From: Blastococcus sp. CT_GayMR20
GTDB lineage: Bacteria > Actinomycetota > Actinomycetes > Mycobacteriales > Geodermatophilaceae
DNA length: 5,756 nucleotides
Assembly (NCBI RefSeq): GCF_004570345.1
Contig: NZ_SPQM01000215.1
Span: 1-5,756, forward strand
Direction of reading: 5' to 3'
In this document: positions 1 to 5,622 of the stretch, in pieces
Numbering within the stretch: the stretch's first letter is position 1
Layout: each line of letters begins with the position of its first letter
The notes under the pieces: generated by a model
Told to the model about the DNA's origin: nothing
What the model saw: only the letters and a program-made list of their open reading frames with translations
Databases searched by the model: none
Position numbers and translations under genes: made by a program

Positions 1-28
1 GGCGGAAGGGGCTGAGGTTGGCGCTCAT
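1..28 (-). CDS. 5' end of an unidentified minus-strand gene (partial)
   Basis: Only nine codons are inside the window, reading MSANLSPFR from an ATG at 28-26 and continuing off the left edge. The start is supported by a good Shine-Dalgarno stretch, AAGGAGAG, at 44-37, with 8-10 bases between its core and the ATG. The gene lies on the same strand as menC-menD and 134 bases beyond the menD stop, so it could be read through from that operon or have its own promoter in the gap. Nine residues are too few to assign a family, and I do not recognise it. Confidence is for the presence of a start here, not for any function. Confidence 0.6.
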
Positions 29-50
29 GTCGTCGTCTCTCCTTGACTAT

Positions 51-71
51 CCGGGACCGGGAGGGTCCCGG
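51..71 (-). terminator. 8-bp perfect hairpin between menD and the left-edge gene
   Basis: Bases 51-58 (CCGGGACC) and 64-71 (GGTCCCGG) are exact inverted complements around a 5-base loop, giving a very stable all-G/C-closed stem. There is no T-run after it on either strand, so it is not a classical intrinsic terminator. It could be a U-less actinobacterial terminator for menC-menD transcripts. It also lies only 6 bases upstream of the Shine-Dalgarno of the left-edge gene, so it could instead be a 5' leader structure affecting that gene's translation. The stem itself is certain; the role is inferred. Confidence 0.4.
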
Positions 72-119
72 TGACACGGACGACGATCCGCGAGCTTCCG
101 CAGGTCACCCGCTCGGTTT

Positions 120-139
120 CCGCAAGACAACCGCAAGAC
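120..139. repeat. tandem 9-bp direct repeat, CCGCAAGAC twice
   Basis: CCGCAAGAC at 120-128 recurs exactly at 131-139, separated by AA, so the repeat period is 11 bp, about one helical turn. The pair sits in the intergenic gap just past the menD stop and is bracketed by the inverted hexamers GTTTCC (116-121) and GGAAAC (151-156). This layout is what a tandem operator for a DNA-binding protein can look like. No known operator is recognised and the function is unassigned. Confidence 0.45.
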
Positions 140-162
140 CGGCAGAGCCTGGAAACGGCAGC

Positions 163-1842
163 TCAGGCCGTCAGTGCGCGACCCACGCCCGCACGGATCT
201 CCCGTGCCAGCCCGGCCTCGGCCCGCTGGTCGGTGCGGACGACGACCACCCGCGGCCCGCCCTCGCCGAGCGCGGCGGCCAGCTCGTCCGGCGACGTGAC
301 GGACGACGACGCCCACCCCAGCGCCCGGGCCACGGCGACGAGGTCCCGGCCGTGCGGGGTCCCGAACACGCGCCGGTAGTCCCGGGCGTGCCGGTCCTCC
401 CCCGGTTCCAGCTGGGCGAAGATCCCGCCGCCGTCGTTGTCCGGGACGACGACGGTCAGGTCGGGCACGGGCTCGCCCTCGCCCAGCAGCAGCCCGGTCA
501 GGTCGTGCAGGAACGTGAGATCGCCGATCAGCGCGAAGGCGGGGCCGCCGTGGACCAGCGCCGCCCCGACGGCGGTCGAGACGGTGCCGTCGATCCCGGC
601 CACGCCCCGGTTGGCGAGCACGGTGAGATCGCCCCGGGGCACGGCGAGACGGTCGACGTCGCGCACGGGCGTCGAGGAGCCGAGCACGAGCAGGGCGCCT
701 GCGGGGAGGGCGGCGACGACGTCGCGGGCCAGGCGGGCGGCGGTCATCGCGGAGGAGCCGTCGAGGAGCCGGTCCACGGCGGCCCCTGCCACGGTCGCCG
801 CCTCCCGCCACGCACCGTGCCACTGAGACGGCGCGGGAGCCGGCGCGCCGGCTGGCAGACCGCCCACCCAGGACGTCGACCGGCCGGCGTCCGCCCAGCG
901 CGGGCTCCCGGCGAGCGTCTCCACGCGCACCGCGGGGTCGGCGAGCAGCGCCGAGACCGGGCGGGACAGGGTCGGCCTGCCGACGACCAGCACCCGGTCT
1001 GGGCGGTGGGCAGCCAGCCAGTCCTGGCATCCGAGGAGCAGCGCACCGCCGCGGACGGACGTCGCCCAGGCGCCGCTGGAGGGCTCGGCGGCCACCGGCC
1101 ACCCGGCGTCCGTGGCGAGGGCGCCGGCCGCTGCGCCGAGTCGCGGCGGCACGTCCCCGACGACGACGAGGGTTCGCGCCGGCCCGCTGTCCCTGGCCTG
1201 GACGACGGCCCTGCGACCGCCGGTGGCCCACGGTGCGCCGTCCGGACGTCCGGCGAACGGCCCGGGGAGCCCGGGGTCCTCGTCGTCCGGCATCAGCGGC
1301 TCGCGCAGGCCGAGGTTGAGGTGCACCGGGCCGGGGTCGCCGGAGAGCGTGCCCGAGGAGGTGATGAGCGCCTTGGCGACCAGCGACCGCCAGTACCGGT
1401 TCTGCGCCTCCTCGCGGCCGGCCTCGGGCACCCCGACGTCGGCCGACCAGCGCACCGCCCCGCCGTAGAGGCCGGCCTGCTCGATGGTCTGGTTCGCGCC
1501 CGTGGCGCGCAGCTCCGGGGGCCGGTCCGCGGTGAGGGCCAGCAGCGGCACGCCGCTCGCGTCGGCCTCCAGCACCGCGGCGTGCAGGTGCGCCGCGGCC
1601 GTCCCCGACGTCGTCAGCACCGGCACCGGCCGGCCGGACGCCTTGGCCAGGCCGAGGGCGAGGAAGGCCGCCGTCCGCTCGTCGATCCGCACGTGCAGGC
1701 GCAGCCGGCCGTCCCGTTCCGCTGCGGCGAGGGCCAGGGCGACCGGCGCCGACCGCGAGCCGGGGGCGAGGACGGCGTCGGTGACGCCGCCGCGGAGGAG
1801 CTCGTCGACCAGGACGCGGGCGAACGCGGTGGACGGGTTCAC
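163..1842 (-). CDS. menD: MenD, SEPHCHC synthase (thiamine-diphosphate enzyme)
   Basis: This encodes 2-succinyl-5-enolpyruvyl-6-hydroxy-3-cyclohexene-1-carboxylate synthase, the first committed cytoplasmic enzyme of menaquinone synthesis. It decarboxylates 2-oxoglutarate on thiamine diphosphate and adds the product to isochorismate. The 559-residue product is full length for the family. Visible family features are the N-terminal APGSRSAP (26-33), IDERTAAF with the cofactor-activating Glu55 (53-60), DRPPELRATGANQTIEQ with Gln118 (106-122), NRGVAGIDGTVSTAVG (411-426), and the C-terminal cofactor/metal segment GDLTFLHDL (440-448) through PDNDGGGIF (467-475). The start is the GTG at 1842-1840. 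Its GTGA overlaps the menC stop, which implies translational coupling, and the protein starts directly at the conserved NPSTAFARVLVDEL. The frame stays open upstream into menC but lacks family similarity there. Mycobacterial MenD is feedback-inhibited by dihydroxynaphthoate through an arginine pocket; I could not confirm that site by eye. The identification is firm. Confidence 0.97.
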   Translation of the reverse strand: MNPSTAFARVLVDELLRGGVTDAVLAPGSRSAPVALALAAAERDGRLRLHVRIDERTAAFLALGLAKASGRPVPVLTTSGTAAAHLHAAVLEADASGVPLLALTADRPPELRATGANQTIEQAGLYGGAVRWSADVGVPEAGREEAQNRYWRSLVAKALITSSGTLSGDPGPVHLNLGLREPLMPDDEDPGLPGPFAGRPDGAPWATGGRRAVVQARDSGPARTLVVVGDVPPRLGAAAGALATDAGWPVAAEPSSGAWATSVRGGALLLGCQDWLAAHRPDRVLVVGRPTLSRPVSALLADPAVRVETLAGSPRWADAGRSTSWVGGLPAGAPAPAPSQWHGAWREAATVAGAAVDRLLDGSSAMTAARLARDVVAALPAGALLVLGSSTPVRDVDRLAVPRGDLTVLANRGVAGIDGTVSTAVGAALVHGGPAFALIGDLTFLHDLTGLLLGEGEPVPDLTVVVPDNDGGGIFAQLEPGEDRHARDYRRVFGTPHGRDLVAVARALGWASSSVTSPDELAAALGEGGPRVVVVRTDQRAEAGLAREIRAGVGRALTA

Positions 1843-2765
1843 GCGGCCTGCACCGCATCGAGCCGCGAACGCCAGCGCGCCTCGGTCGCGGGGTCCGCCG
1901 CCACCGCGTCCAGCCGGTCGGGCTCGGGACGGCACACCGGCAGCGCTCCGTCGACCGGCAGCAGCGGCGTGCTGGTCACGTCGTCGGCGAACAGCGCGAC
2001 GGTCGCCAGCCCGCAGGCGAACGGCAGCTCGGGCAGCGCGGCGGCCAGCGCGACCCCCGCGGCGATGCCGATCGAGCTCTCCAGCGCGGAGGAGACGACG
2101 CACGGCAGACCGTGCGCGGCGGCAACCTCCAGCGCCGCCCGCACGCCCCCGAGGGGTTGGACCTTGAGGACGACGACGTCGCACGCCTCCCGCAGGTCCA
2201 CCCGGAGCGGGTCGGCCGCGCGGCGCACCACCTCGTCGGCGGCGACGCGGACGTCGATCCTGCGGCGGAGGGCGACCAGCTCGTCGAGGGTCGCGCAGGG
2301 CTGCTCCACGTACTCGAGGCCGACCCGGTCCAGCTCGGCGATGCGGGCCACGGCGGTGTCGACGTCCCAGGCGGCGTTGGCGTCGACGCGGACGGCTCCG
2401 GACGGACCGAGGGCGTCCCGCACCGCCTCGACCCGCGCCAGGTCGTCGGCCGGCGTCTGGCCCGGCTCGGCCACCTTCACCTTCGCCGTGCGGCAGCCCG
2501 ACGCCCGGACGATCGCGTGCGCCCGCTCCGCGTCGACGGCCGGCACCGTCACGTTCACCGGCACCGAGTCGCGCACCGCGGCGGGCCACCCGTCGACGGC
2601 CGCCTCGTGCGCGGCCGCCCACCACCGGCGGCTCTCGGCCACGTCGTAGTCCCAGAACGGGGAGAACTCCCCCCAGCCCGCCGGGCCGCGCACCAGGACG
2701 CCGTCACGGACGTCGATGCCGCGGAAGCGGGTGCGCAGCGGCACCCGGTACACGGCGGTGATCAC
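1839..2765 (-). CDS. menC: MenC, o-succinylbenzoate synthase (enolase superfamily)
   Basis: This cytoplasmic enzyme dehydrates SHCHC to o-succinylbenzoate in menaquinone synthesis. The 308-residue product has the enolase-superfamily barrel residues in order: the KxK pair AKVKV with Lys95 and Lys97, metal ligands in VRVDAN (Asp128), EYVEQPC (Glu154) and AADEV (Asp177), and the opposite catalytic lysine in VVVLKVQPLGG (Lys201). The N-terminal capping domain covers roughly 1-80. SSALESSIGIAAGVALAAALP (225-245) matches the family's late-barrel glycine-rich loop. The start is the GTG at 2765-2763. No Shine-Dalgarno precedes it, but a TACGCT -10-like hexamer ends 7 bases upstream, so the mRNA is probably leaderless. 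It is the first gene of a menC-menD operon, with a 4-base overlap onto menD. The superfamily also holds racemases and muconate-type enzymes, but menD next door settles the assignment. Confidence 0.96.
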   Translation of the reverse strand: MITAVYRVPLRTRFRGIDVRDGVLVRGPAGWGEFSPFWDYDVAESRRWWAAAHEAAVDGWPAAVRDSVPVNVTVPAVDAERAHAIVRASGCRTAKVKVAEPGQTPADDLARVEAVRDALGPSGAVRVDANAAWDVDTAVARIAELDRVGLEYVEQPCATLDELVALRRRIDVRVAADEVVRRAADPLRVDLREACDVVVLKVQPLGGVRAALEVAAAHGLPCVVSSALESSIGIAAGVALAAALPELPFACGLATVALFADDVTSTPLLPVDGALPVCRPEPDRLDAVAADPATEARWRSRLDAVQAA

Positions 2766-2772
2766 ACCGGCC

Positions 2773-2778
2773 AGCGTA
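2773..2778 (-). promoter_or_regulatory. candidate -10 element for leaderless menC-menD transcript
   Basis: On the minus strand the hexamer TACGCT (TAnnnT form) is followed by seven bases (GGCCGGT) and then the menC GTG at 2765. This is the spacing expected when transcription starts on the first base of the start codon. No Shine-Dalgarno is seen before menC, which fits. No convincing -35 box is visible; its place, about 2796-2801, overlaps the opposing promoter's -10. Confidence 0.5.
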
Positions 2779-2792
2779 GTTCGGCAGGGCCG

Positions 2793-2798
2793 TACCCT
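2793..2798 (+). promoter_or_regulatory. candidate -10 element for menE-menA transcript
   Basis: TACCCT is followed by eight bases and then a GTG at 2807, again a leaderless-type spacing. Its -35 position (about 2770-2775) falls on the menC -10, and no good -35 match is present. A competing reading is that AGGG at 2786-2789 is a Shine-Dalgarno for a TTG start at 2798, in which case this hexamer would be inside the transcript rather than a promoter. Confidence 0.42.
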
Positions 2799-2806
2799 TG
2801 CCCGTT

Positions 2807-3919
2807 GTGGCCAGGCACCTCACTCTCGTGGGCGCGCCGGACCTCTCCGAGGACGTGGTGCGCGCCGCGCTGAGCGGCACCGCGCCGCTCGCCGTCCTCC
2901 CCGCCGGCCCCGCCGCCGTGGTCGAGGCCGCCCGCCGGGTGCTGCGTCCCGACGACCCCCTCGAGGACGGCGCCGACCTCGTCGTGGTCACCTCCGGGTC
3001 GACCGGCGGCGGCCGCGGGGTGCTGCTCTCCTCCGCCGCCGTGCAGGCCTCGGCCGCGGCCACCCTGGACCGGCTCGGCGGACCGGGCAGCTGGCTGCTC
3101 GCGTTGCCCGTCTCGGCGATCGCCGGCCTGCAGGTGCTGTGCCGCAGCGTCCTCGCCGGCCGGTCCGCCACCGTCCTCCAGCCGGACGAGACGCTGACCG
3201 CGGCGGTCGCCCGGCTGCCCACCGGCCGCCGCTACACCTCGCTGGTGCCCACGCAGCTGCGCCGCCACCTCGACGCCGAGCCCGCGGCCCTGCGCGCCTT
3301 CGACGCGGTCCTGGTGGGCGGTGCCGCGACCGACCCCGCGCTGCTCGCCCGCGCGCGGGCCGAGGGCGTCGCCGTCGTGACGACGTACGGGACGACCGAG
3401 ACCGCCGGTGGGTGCGTCTACGACGGCGTCCCCCTGGACGGCGTCCGCGTGCGCGTGGCCGGCGGGATCGAGCTGGCCGGTCCGGTGCTCGCCTCCGGCT
3501 ACCGACTGGACCCGGAGGCGACCGCGGCCGCGTTCCGCGACGGCTGGTTCGTGACCCGCGACGCCGGGAACCTGGACGGCGACGGCCGGCTCACCGTGCA
3601 CGGCCGGCTGGACGACGTCGTGATCAGCGGCGGGGTGAACGTCGCACCTCAGACCGTCGAGGCGGTCCTCAGGGAGCACCCCGACGTCGCGGACGCCGTC
3701 GTGTTCGGCCGCCCCGACGACGAGTGGGGACAGCGGGTGGTCGCGGCGGTCGTCCCGGCGCCCGGCGCGGACCCGGCCCTGCCCGCGCTCCGGTCCTGGG
3801 TGGGCGAGCGGCTGGGCGCCCCCGCGGCCCCGCGCGAGCTGCACGTGGTGGCCGCCGTGCCGCTGCTCCACACGGGCAAGCCGGACCGGCGGGCGGTCTC
3901 CCGGGCGGTGCTGGGTTGA
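2807..3919 (+). CDS. menE: MenE, o-succinylbenzoate-CoA ligase (ANL superfamily)
   Basis: MenE activates o-succinylbenzoate with ATP and then CoA, making OSB-CoA for MenB. The 370-residue product has the adenylate-forming motifs in order: the P-loop TSGSTGGGRG (62-71), the A5-type YGTTETAGGCVYDG (194-207), the ribose-binding Asp252 in TRDAG, the hinge region GRLDDVVISGGVN (266-278), and the C-terminal catalytic lysine in HTGKPDR (Lys358). It is shorter than Bacillus MenE but, from memory, similar in size to actinobacterial ones. GCVYDGVPLDGVR and GSWLLALP are strongly MenE-like. One oddity is that the usual P-loop PKG is GRG here, with arginine replacing lysine. I chose the GTG at 2807 because of the leaderless-type promoter. 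A TTG three codons upstream (2798) has AGGG eight bases before it and is a real alternative. The gene ends in TGATG, sharing one base with the menA start. Confidence 0.95.
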   Translation: MARHLTLVGAPDLSEDVVRAALSGTAPLAVLPAGPAAVVEAARRVLRPDDPLEDGADLVVVTSGSTGGGRGVLLSSAAVQASAAATLDRLGGPGSWLLALPVSAIAGLQVLCRSVLAGRSATVLQPDETLTAAVARLPTGRRYTSLVPTQLRRHLDAEPAALRAFDAVLVGGAATDPALLARARAEGVAVVTTYGTTETAGGCVYDGVPLDGVRVRVAGGIELAGPVLASGYRLDPEATAAAFRDGWFVTRDAGNLDGDGRLTVHGRLDDVVISGGVNVAPQTVEAVLREHPDVADAVVFGRPDDEWGQRVVAAVVPAPGADPALPALRSWVGERLGAPAAPRELHVVAAVPLLHTGKPDRRAVSRAVLG

Positions 3920-4791
3920 TGGCGACCCCTGCGCAGTGGCTGGCCGGCGCCCGCCCGCGGACGCTGCCGGCCGCGGTGGCCCCCGTGCTCGTCGGCACCG
4001 GGACCGCGATCGCGCTGGACGGCTTCCGGCCGCTGCCCGCCGTCCTCGCGCTGGTCGTCGCGCTCGCGCTCCAGGTGGCGGTGAACTACGCCAACGACTA
4101 CTCCGACGGCCGCCGCGGCACCGACGCCGACCGCGTCGGCCCGATGCGGCTCGTGGGCTCGGGGGCCGCGCCGGCGCGGCAGGTGCTGGTCGCGGCCGGA
4201 CTCGCGTTCGCCGTCGCCGGGATCGCGGGGCTGGCCCTGGCCGCGCTGTCGAGCTGGTGGCTGGTCCTCGTCGGCGCGGTCTGCATGGTCGCGGCGTGGA
4301 CCTACACCGGCGGACCCCTGCCGTATGGCTACCGCGCGCTCGGCGAGGTCTTCGTCTTCGTGTTCTTCGGCCCGGTCGCCGTCGTCGGCACCACCTTCGT
4401 GCAGACCCGGACGCTGCCGGCCCTGGCGTGGGCCGTCTCGGTGCCGATCGGCCTGCTGATCGTCGCGATCCTGGTGGTCAACAACCTCCGTGACATCGCC
4501 GGGGACGCGGCCGTCGGCAAGCGGACCCTCGCCGTCCTGCTCGGCGAGCGCGCCACGCGGTTCACCTTCGTCGGGCTGTTCGTCGTCGCGTTCGCCGTCG
4601 TCGCCGCCGTCGGCGTCACCCGCCCGTGGGCGCTGCTCGGGCTCCTGGCCGCGCCGCTGGCGGTGCCGCCGGCACGGACGGTGCTCTCCGGCGGCCGGGG
4701 TCCGACCCTCATCGGCGCGCTGCAGGGCACCGGGCTGCTCACGCTGGCGACCGGCGTCCTCCTCGGCGCGGGCCTGGCCCTCAGCGGCTGA
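3919..4791 (+). CDS. menA: MenA, 1,4-dihydroxy-2-naphthoate polyprenyltransferase (UbiA family)
   Basis: This integral membrane enzyme attaches the polyprenyl tail from polyprenyl diphosphate to dihydroxynaphthoate, releasing CO2 and forming demethylmenaquinone. The 290-residue product shows both UbiA aspartate-rich motifs: NYANDYSDG (56-64; Asn56, Asp60, Asp63) and NNLRDIAGDAAVGKRTLAV (188-206; Asp192, Asp196). Between and after these lie about eight to nine hydrophobic segments, roughly at 15-34, 39-56, 87-111, 113-128, 143-160, 169-187, 215-233, 237-252 and 267-287. The N-terminal WLAGARPRTLPAAVAPVLVG (7-26) is typical of MenA. The ATG at 3919 overlaps the menE TGA by one base, implying co-translation with menE. 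The frame is open far upstream through menE, but that part is arginine/proline-rich noise. The 3' end overlaps the convergent DUF4229 gene by 11 bases. Confidence 0.97.
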   Translation: MATPAQWLAGARPRTLPAAVAPVLVGTGTAIALDGFRPLPAVLALVVALALQVAVNYANDYSDGRRGTDADRVGPMRLVGSGAAPARQVLVAAGLAFAVAGIAGLALAALSSWWLVLVGAVCMVAAWTYTGGPLPYGYRALGEVFVFVFFGPVAVVGTTFVQTRTLPALAWAVSVPIGLLIVAILVVNNLRDIAGDAAVGKRTLAVLLGERATRFTFVGLFVVAFAVVAAVGVTRPWALLGLLAAPLAVPPARTVLSGGRGPTLIGALQGTGLLTLATGVLLGAGLALSG

Positions 4792-4819
4792 CCCCGCCCT
4801 CCTCGGTCCCGCTCAGCCG
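4781..4819. repeat. palindrome spanning the convergent stop codons, with a third inverted copy
   Basis: Bases 4781-4791 read TCAGCGGCTGA, a palindrome apart from its central base. Its two ends are the stop codons of menA (plus) and the DUF4229 gene (minus). CGGCTGA at 4785-4791 also has an exact inverted partner TCAGCCG at 4813-4819, allowing a 7-bp stem with a 21-base loop. No T-run follows, so a terminator role is possible but weak. Confidence 0.4.
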
Positions 4820-5089
4820 GGTGCGGAGGTCCTCCTTGGCCGTCCTCCGGGCCTCGCTGCGGGCGGCGAGGGCCGCCGTCAGGCGGTCGCGCGAGGGTCG
4901 CAGCAGCAGGTAGGAGACCGGCATCGACAGCAGGAGCCCGAAGAGCAGACCCGGGAAGCTGCCGAGGCCGACCAGCCACAGCAGGAGGACCAGCGCCGCG
5001 GCGATCGCGAACCGGCCGACGGTGTACATCACCAGCCAGGGCAGCACGCGGGGCGGCGCCCCGGACGGACCCGCCTGAGACTCAGCCAT
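4781..5089 (-). CDS. DUF4229 family small membrane protein
   Basis: The 102-residue protein has two hydrophobic segments, about 27-43 and 46-64, and a charged Arg/Glu-rich C-terminal tail. YTVGRFAIAAALVLLLWLVG (22-41) and VSYLLLRPSRDRLTAALAAR (58-77) match my recollection of the actinobacterial DUF4229 family, whose function is unknown to me. The start is the ATG at 5089-5087, with GGGAGGG five bases upstream. It overlaps the end of the Lrp-type gene by 8 bases, so the two are very likely co-transcribed and translationally coupled. The stop overlaps the menA stop region from the opposite strand. In my experience such genes often lie near menaquinone genes in actinobacteria, which hints at a membrane or respiratory role but proves none. 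Confidence 0.88.
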   Translation of the reverse strand: MAESQAGPSGAPPRVLPWLVMYTVGRFAIAAALVLLLWLVGLGSFPGLLFGLLLSMPVSYLLLRPSRDRLTAALAARSEARRTAKEDLRTRLSGTEEGGVSR

Positions 5090-5510
5090 GACGGCCCTCC
5101 CATTTCGTGGACAGCACGACGGTCGTGCGCGTGCGCGCGACGCCCCTGATCCGGTTCAACGCGTTGACGGTGGCCTCGAGTGCCGGGATGTCGGTCACGC
5201 GGACCTTGAGCACGTAGCCCTCGCTGCCGGCCACCCGCCAGCAGTCCTCGATCCCGGGGACCTCGCGCATGGCCGCCTCCAGCCCGGTGTCGTCGACGGA
5301 ATCGCTCTCGATGACGCCGATCAGCGCGGTGACGTCCAGCCCGACCGAGGGCGGGTCGACGACGGCGCGGTAGCCGGTGATGACCCCGGCCGCCTCCAGC
5401 TTGCCCACCCGCTCGTGCACGGCCGGCGAGGAGAGCCCGACCTGGCGGGCGAGCTCGGCGTAGCTGGCGCGGCCGTTGGCCCGCAGGAGGTCGATCAGCT
5501 GTTGGTCCAC
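5082..5510 (-). CDS. Lrp/AsnC-family transcriptional regulator
   Basis: The 142-residue protein has the two Lrp/AsnC domains. The N-terminal winged helix-turn-helix is DQQLIDLLRANGRASYAEL (2-20) followed by QVGLSSPAVHERVGKLEAAG (23-42). The C-terminal RAM ligand/oligomerisation domain (about 58-137) includes the glycine-rich VAGSEGYVLKVRV and ends GVARTRTTVVLSTKW. Such proteins form dimers to octamers and respond to amino acids or related small molecules; its ligand and targets cannot be read from sequence. The start is uncertain. GTG at 5510 places Met directly before the helix-turn-helix but is 15 bases from AGGAGG (5531-5526). ATG at 5555 gives 157 residues but has no ribosome site, adds RGRPPSGRR, and would place the AGGAGG inside the gene. 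The 3' end overlaps the DUF4229 start by 8 bases. Confidence 0.92.
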   Translation of the reverse strand: MDQQLIDLLRANGRASYAELARQVGLSSPAVHERVGKLEAAGVITGYRAVVDPPSVGLDVTALIGVIESDSVDDTGLEAAMREVPGIEDCWRVAGSEGYVLKVRVTDIPALEATVNALNRIRGVARTRTTVVLSTKWEGRHG

Positions 5511-5525
5511 GGCGTCGATGACCGT

Positions 5526-5534
5526 CCTCCTCCC
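5526..5534 (-). promoter_or_regulatory. strong Shine-Dalgarno (GGGAGGAGG) that bears on the Lrp-type start
   Basis: The minus strand reads GGGAGGAGG here, close to a perfect anti-16S match. The codons that sit at normal distance are GTC (5522-5520) and ATC (5519-5517), not standard starts. The first standard start downstream is GTG at 5510, 15 bases away. This argues against initiation at the upstream ATG (5555) and leaves the true start open. Confidence 0.5.
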
Positions 5535-5561
5535 GCTCGGGGGCCGACCCCGCATCCGGGT

Positions 5562-5608
5562 ACGGCCGTCGGCGAGAAGTATCCGGACGGACGTACGCTG
5601 GACATGTC
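5562..5608. promoter_or_regulatory. divergent promoter region with four short palindromes (possible Lrp-type operator)
   Basis: This gap between the regulator and the right-edge gene holds perfect palindromes ACGGCCGT (5562-5569), TCCGGA (5582-5587), CGTACG (5592-5597) and GACATGTC (5601-5608). The last three are centred exactly 10 bp apart, and the first is 19 bp further left, so all fall roughly on one DNA face. A -10-like TACGCT (5594-5599) faces right and a -10-like GATACT (5583-5578) faces left, each overlapping a palindrome. Lrp-family proteins commonly autoregulate through arrays of sites; that this region is such an array is inferred. Confidence 0.4.
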
Positions 5609-5622
5609 GAGGGGGTGGAACG

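Noticed and set aside
1843..2625. Upstream extension of the menD frame into menC
   Set aside because: The MenD family begins at NPSTAFARVLVDEL; the 261 extra codons are low-complexity Arg/Gly/Ala inside menC.
43..2649. Very long open frame on the plus strand across menD and menC (868 codons)
   Set aside because: It lies antisense to two well-conserved enzymes; its product is Arg/Gly/Pro-rich without motifs, as expected for a shadow frame in GC-rich DNA.
2762..3871. 369-codon minus-strand frame opposite menE
   Set aside because: Gly/Gln/Arg-rich sequence with no motif, antisense to an intact menE with all its active-site residues.
2716..3918. Upstream extension of the menA frame through menE
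   Set aside because: The extension is a shadow of menE with no UbiA similarity; the ATG at 3919 gives a normal MenA N-terminus.
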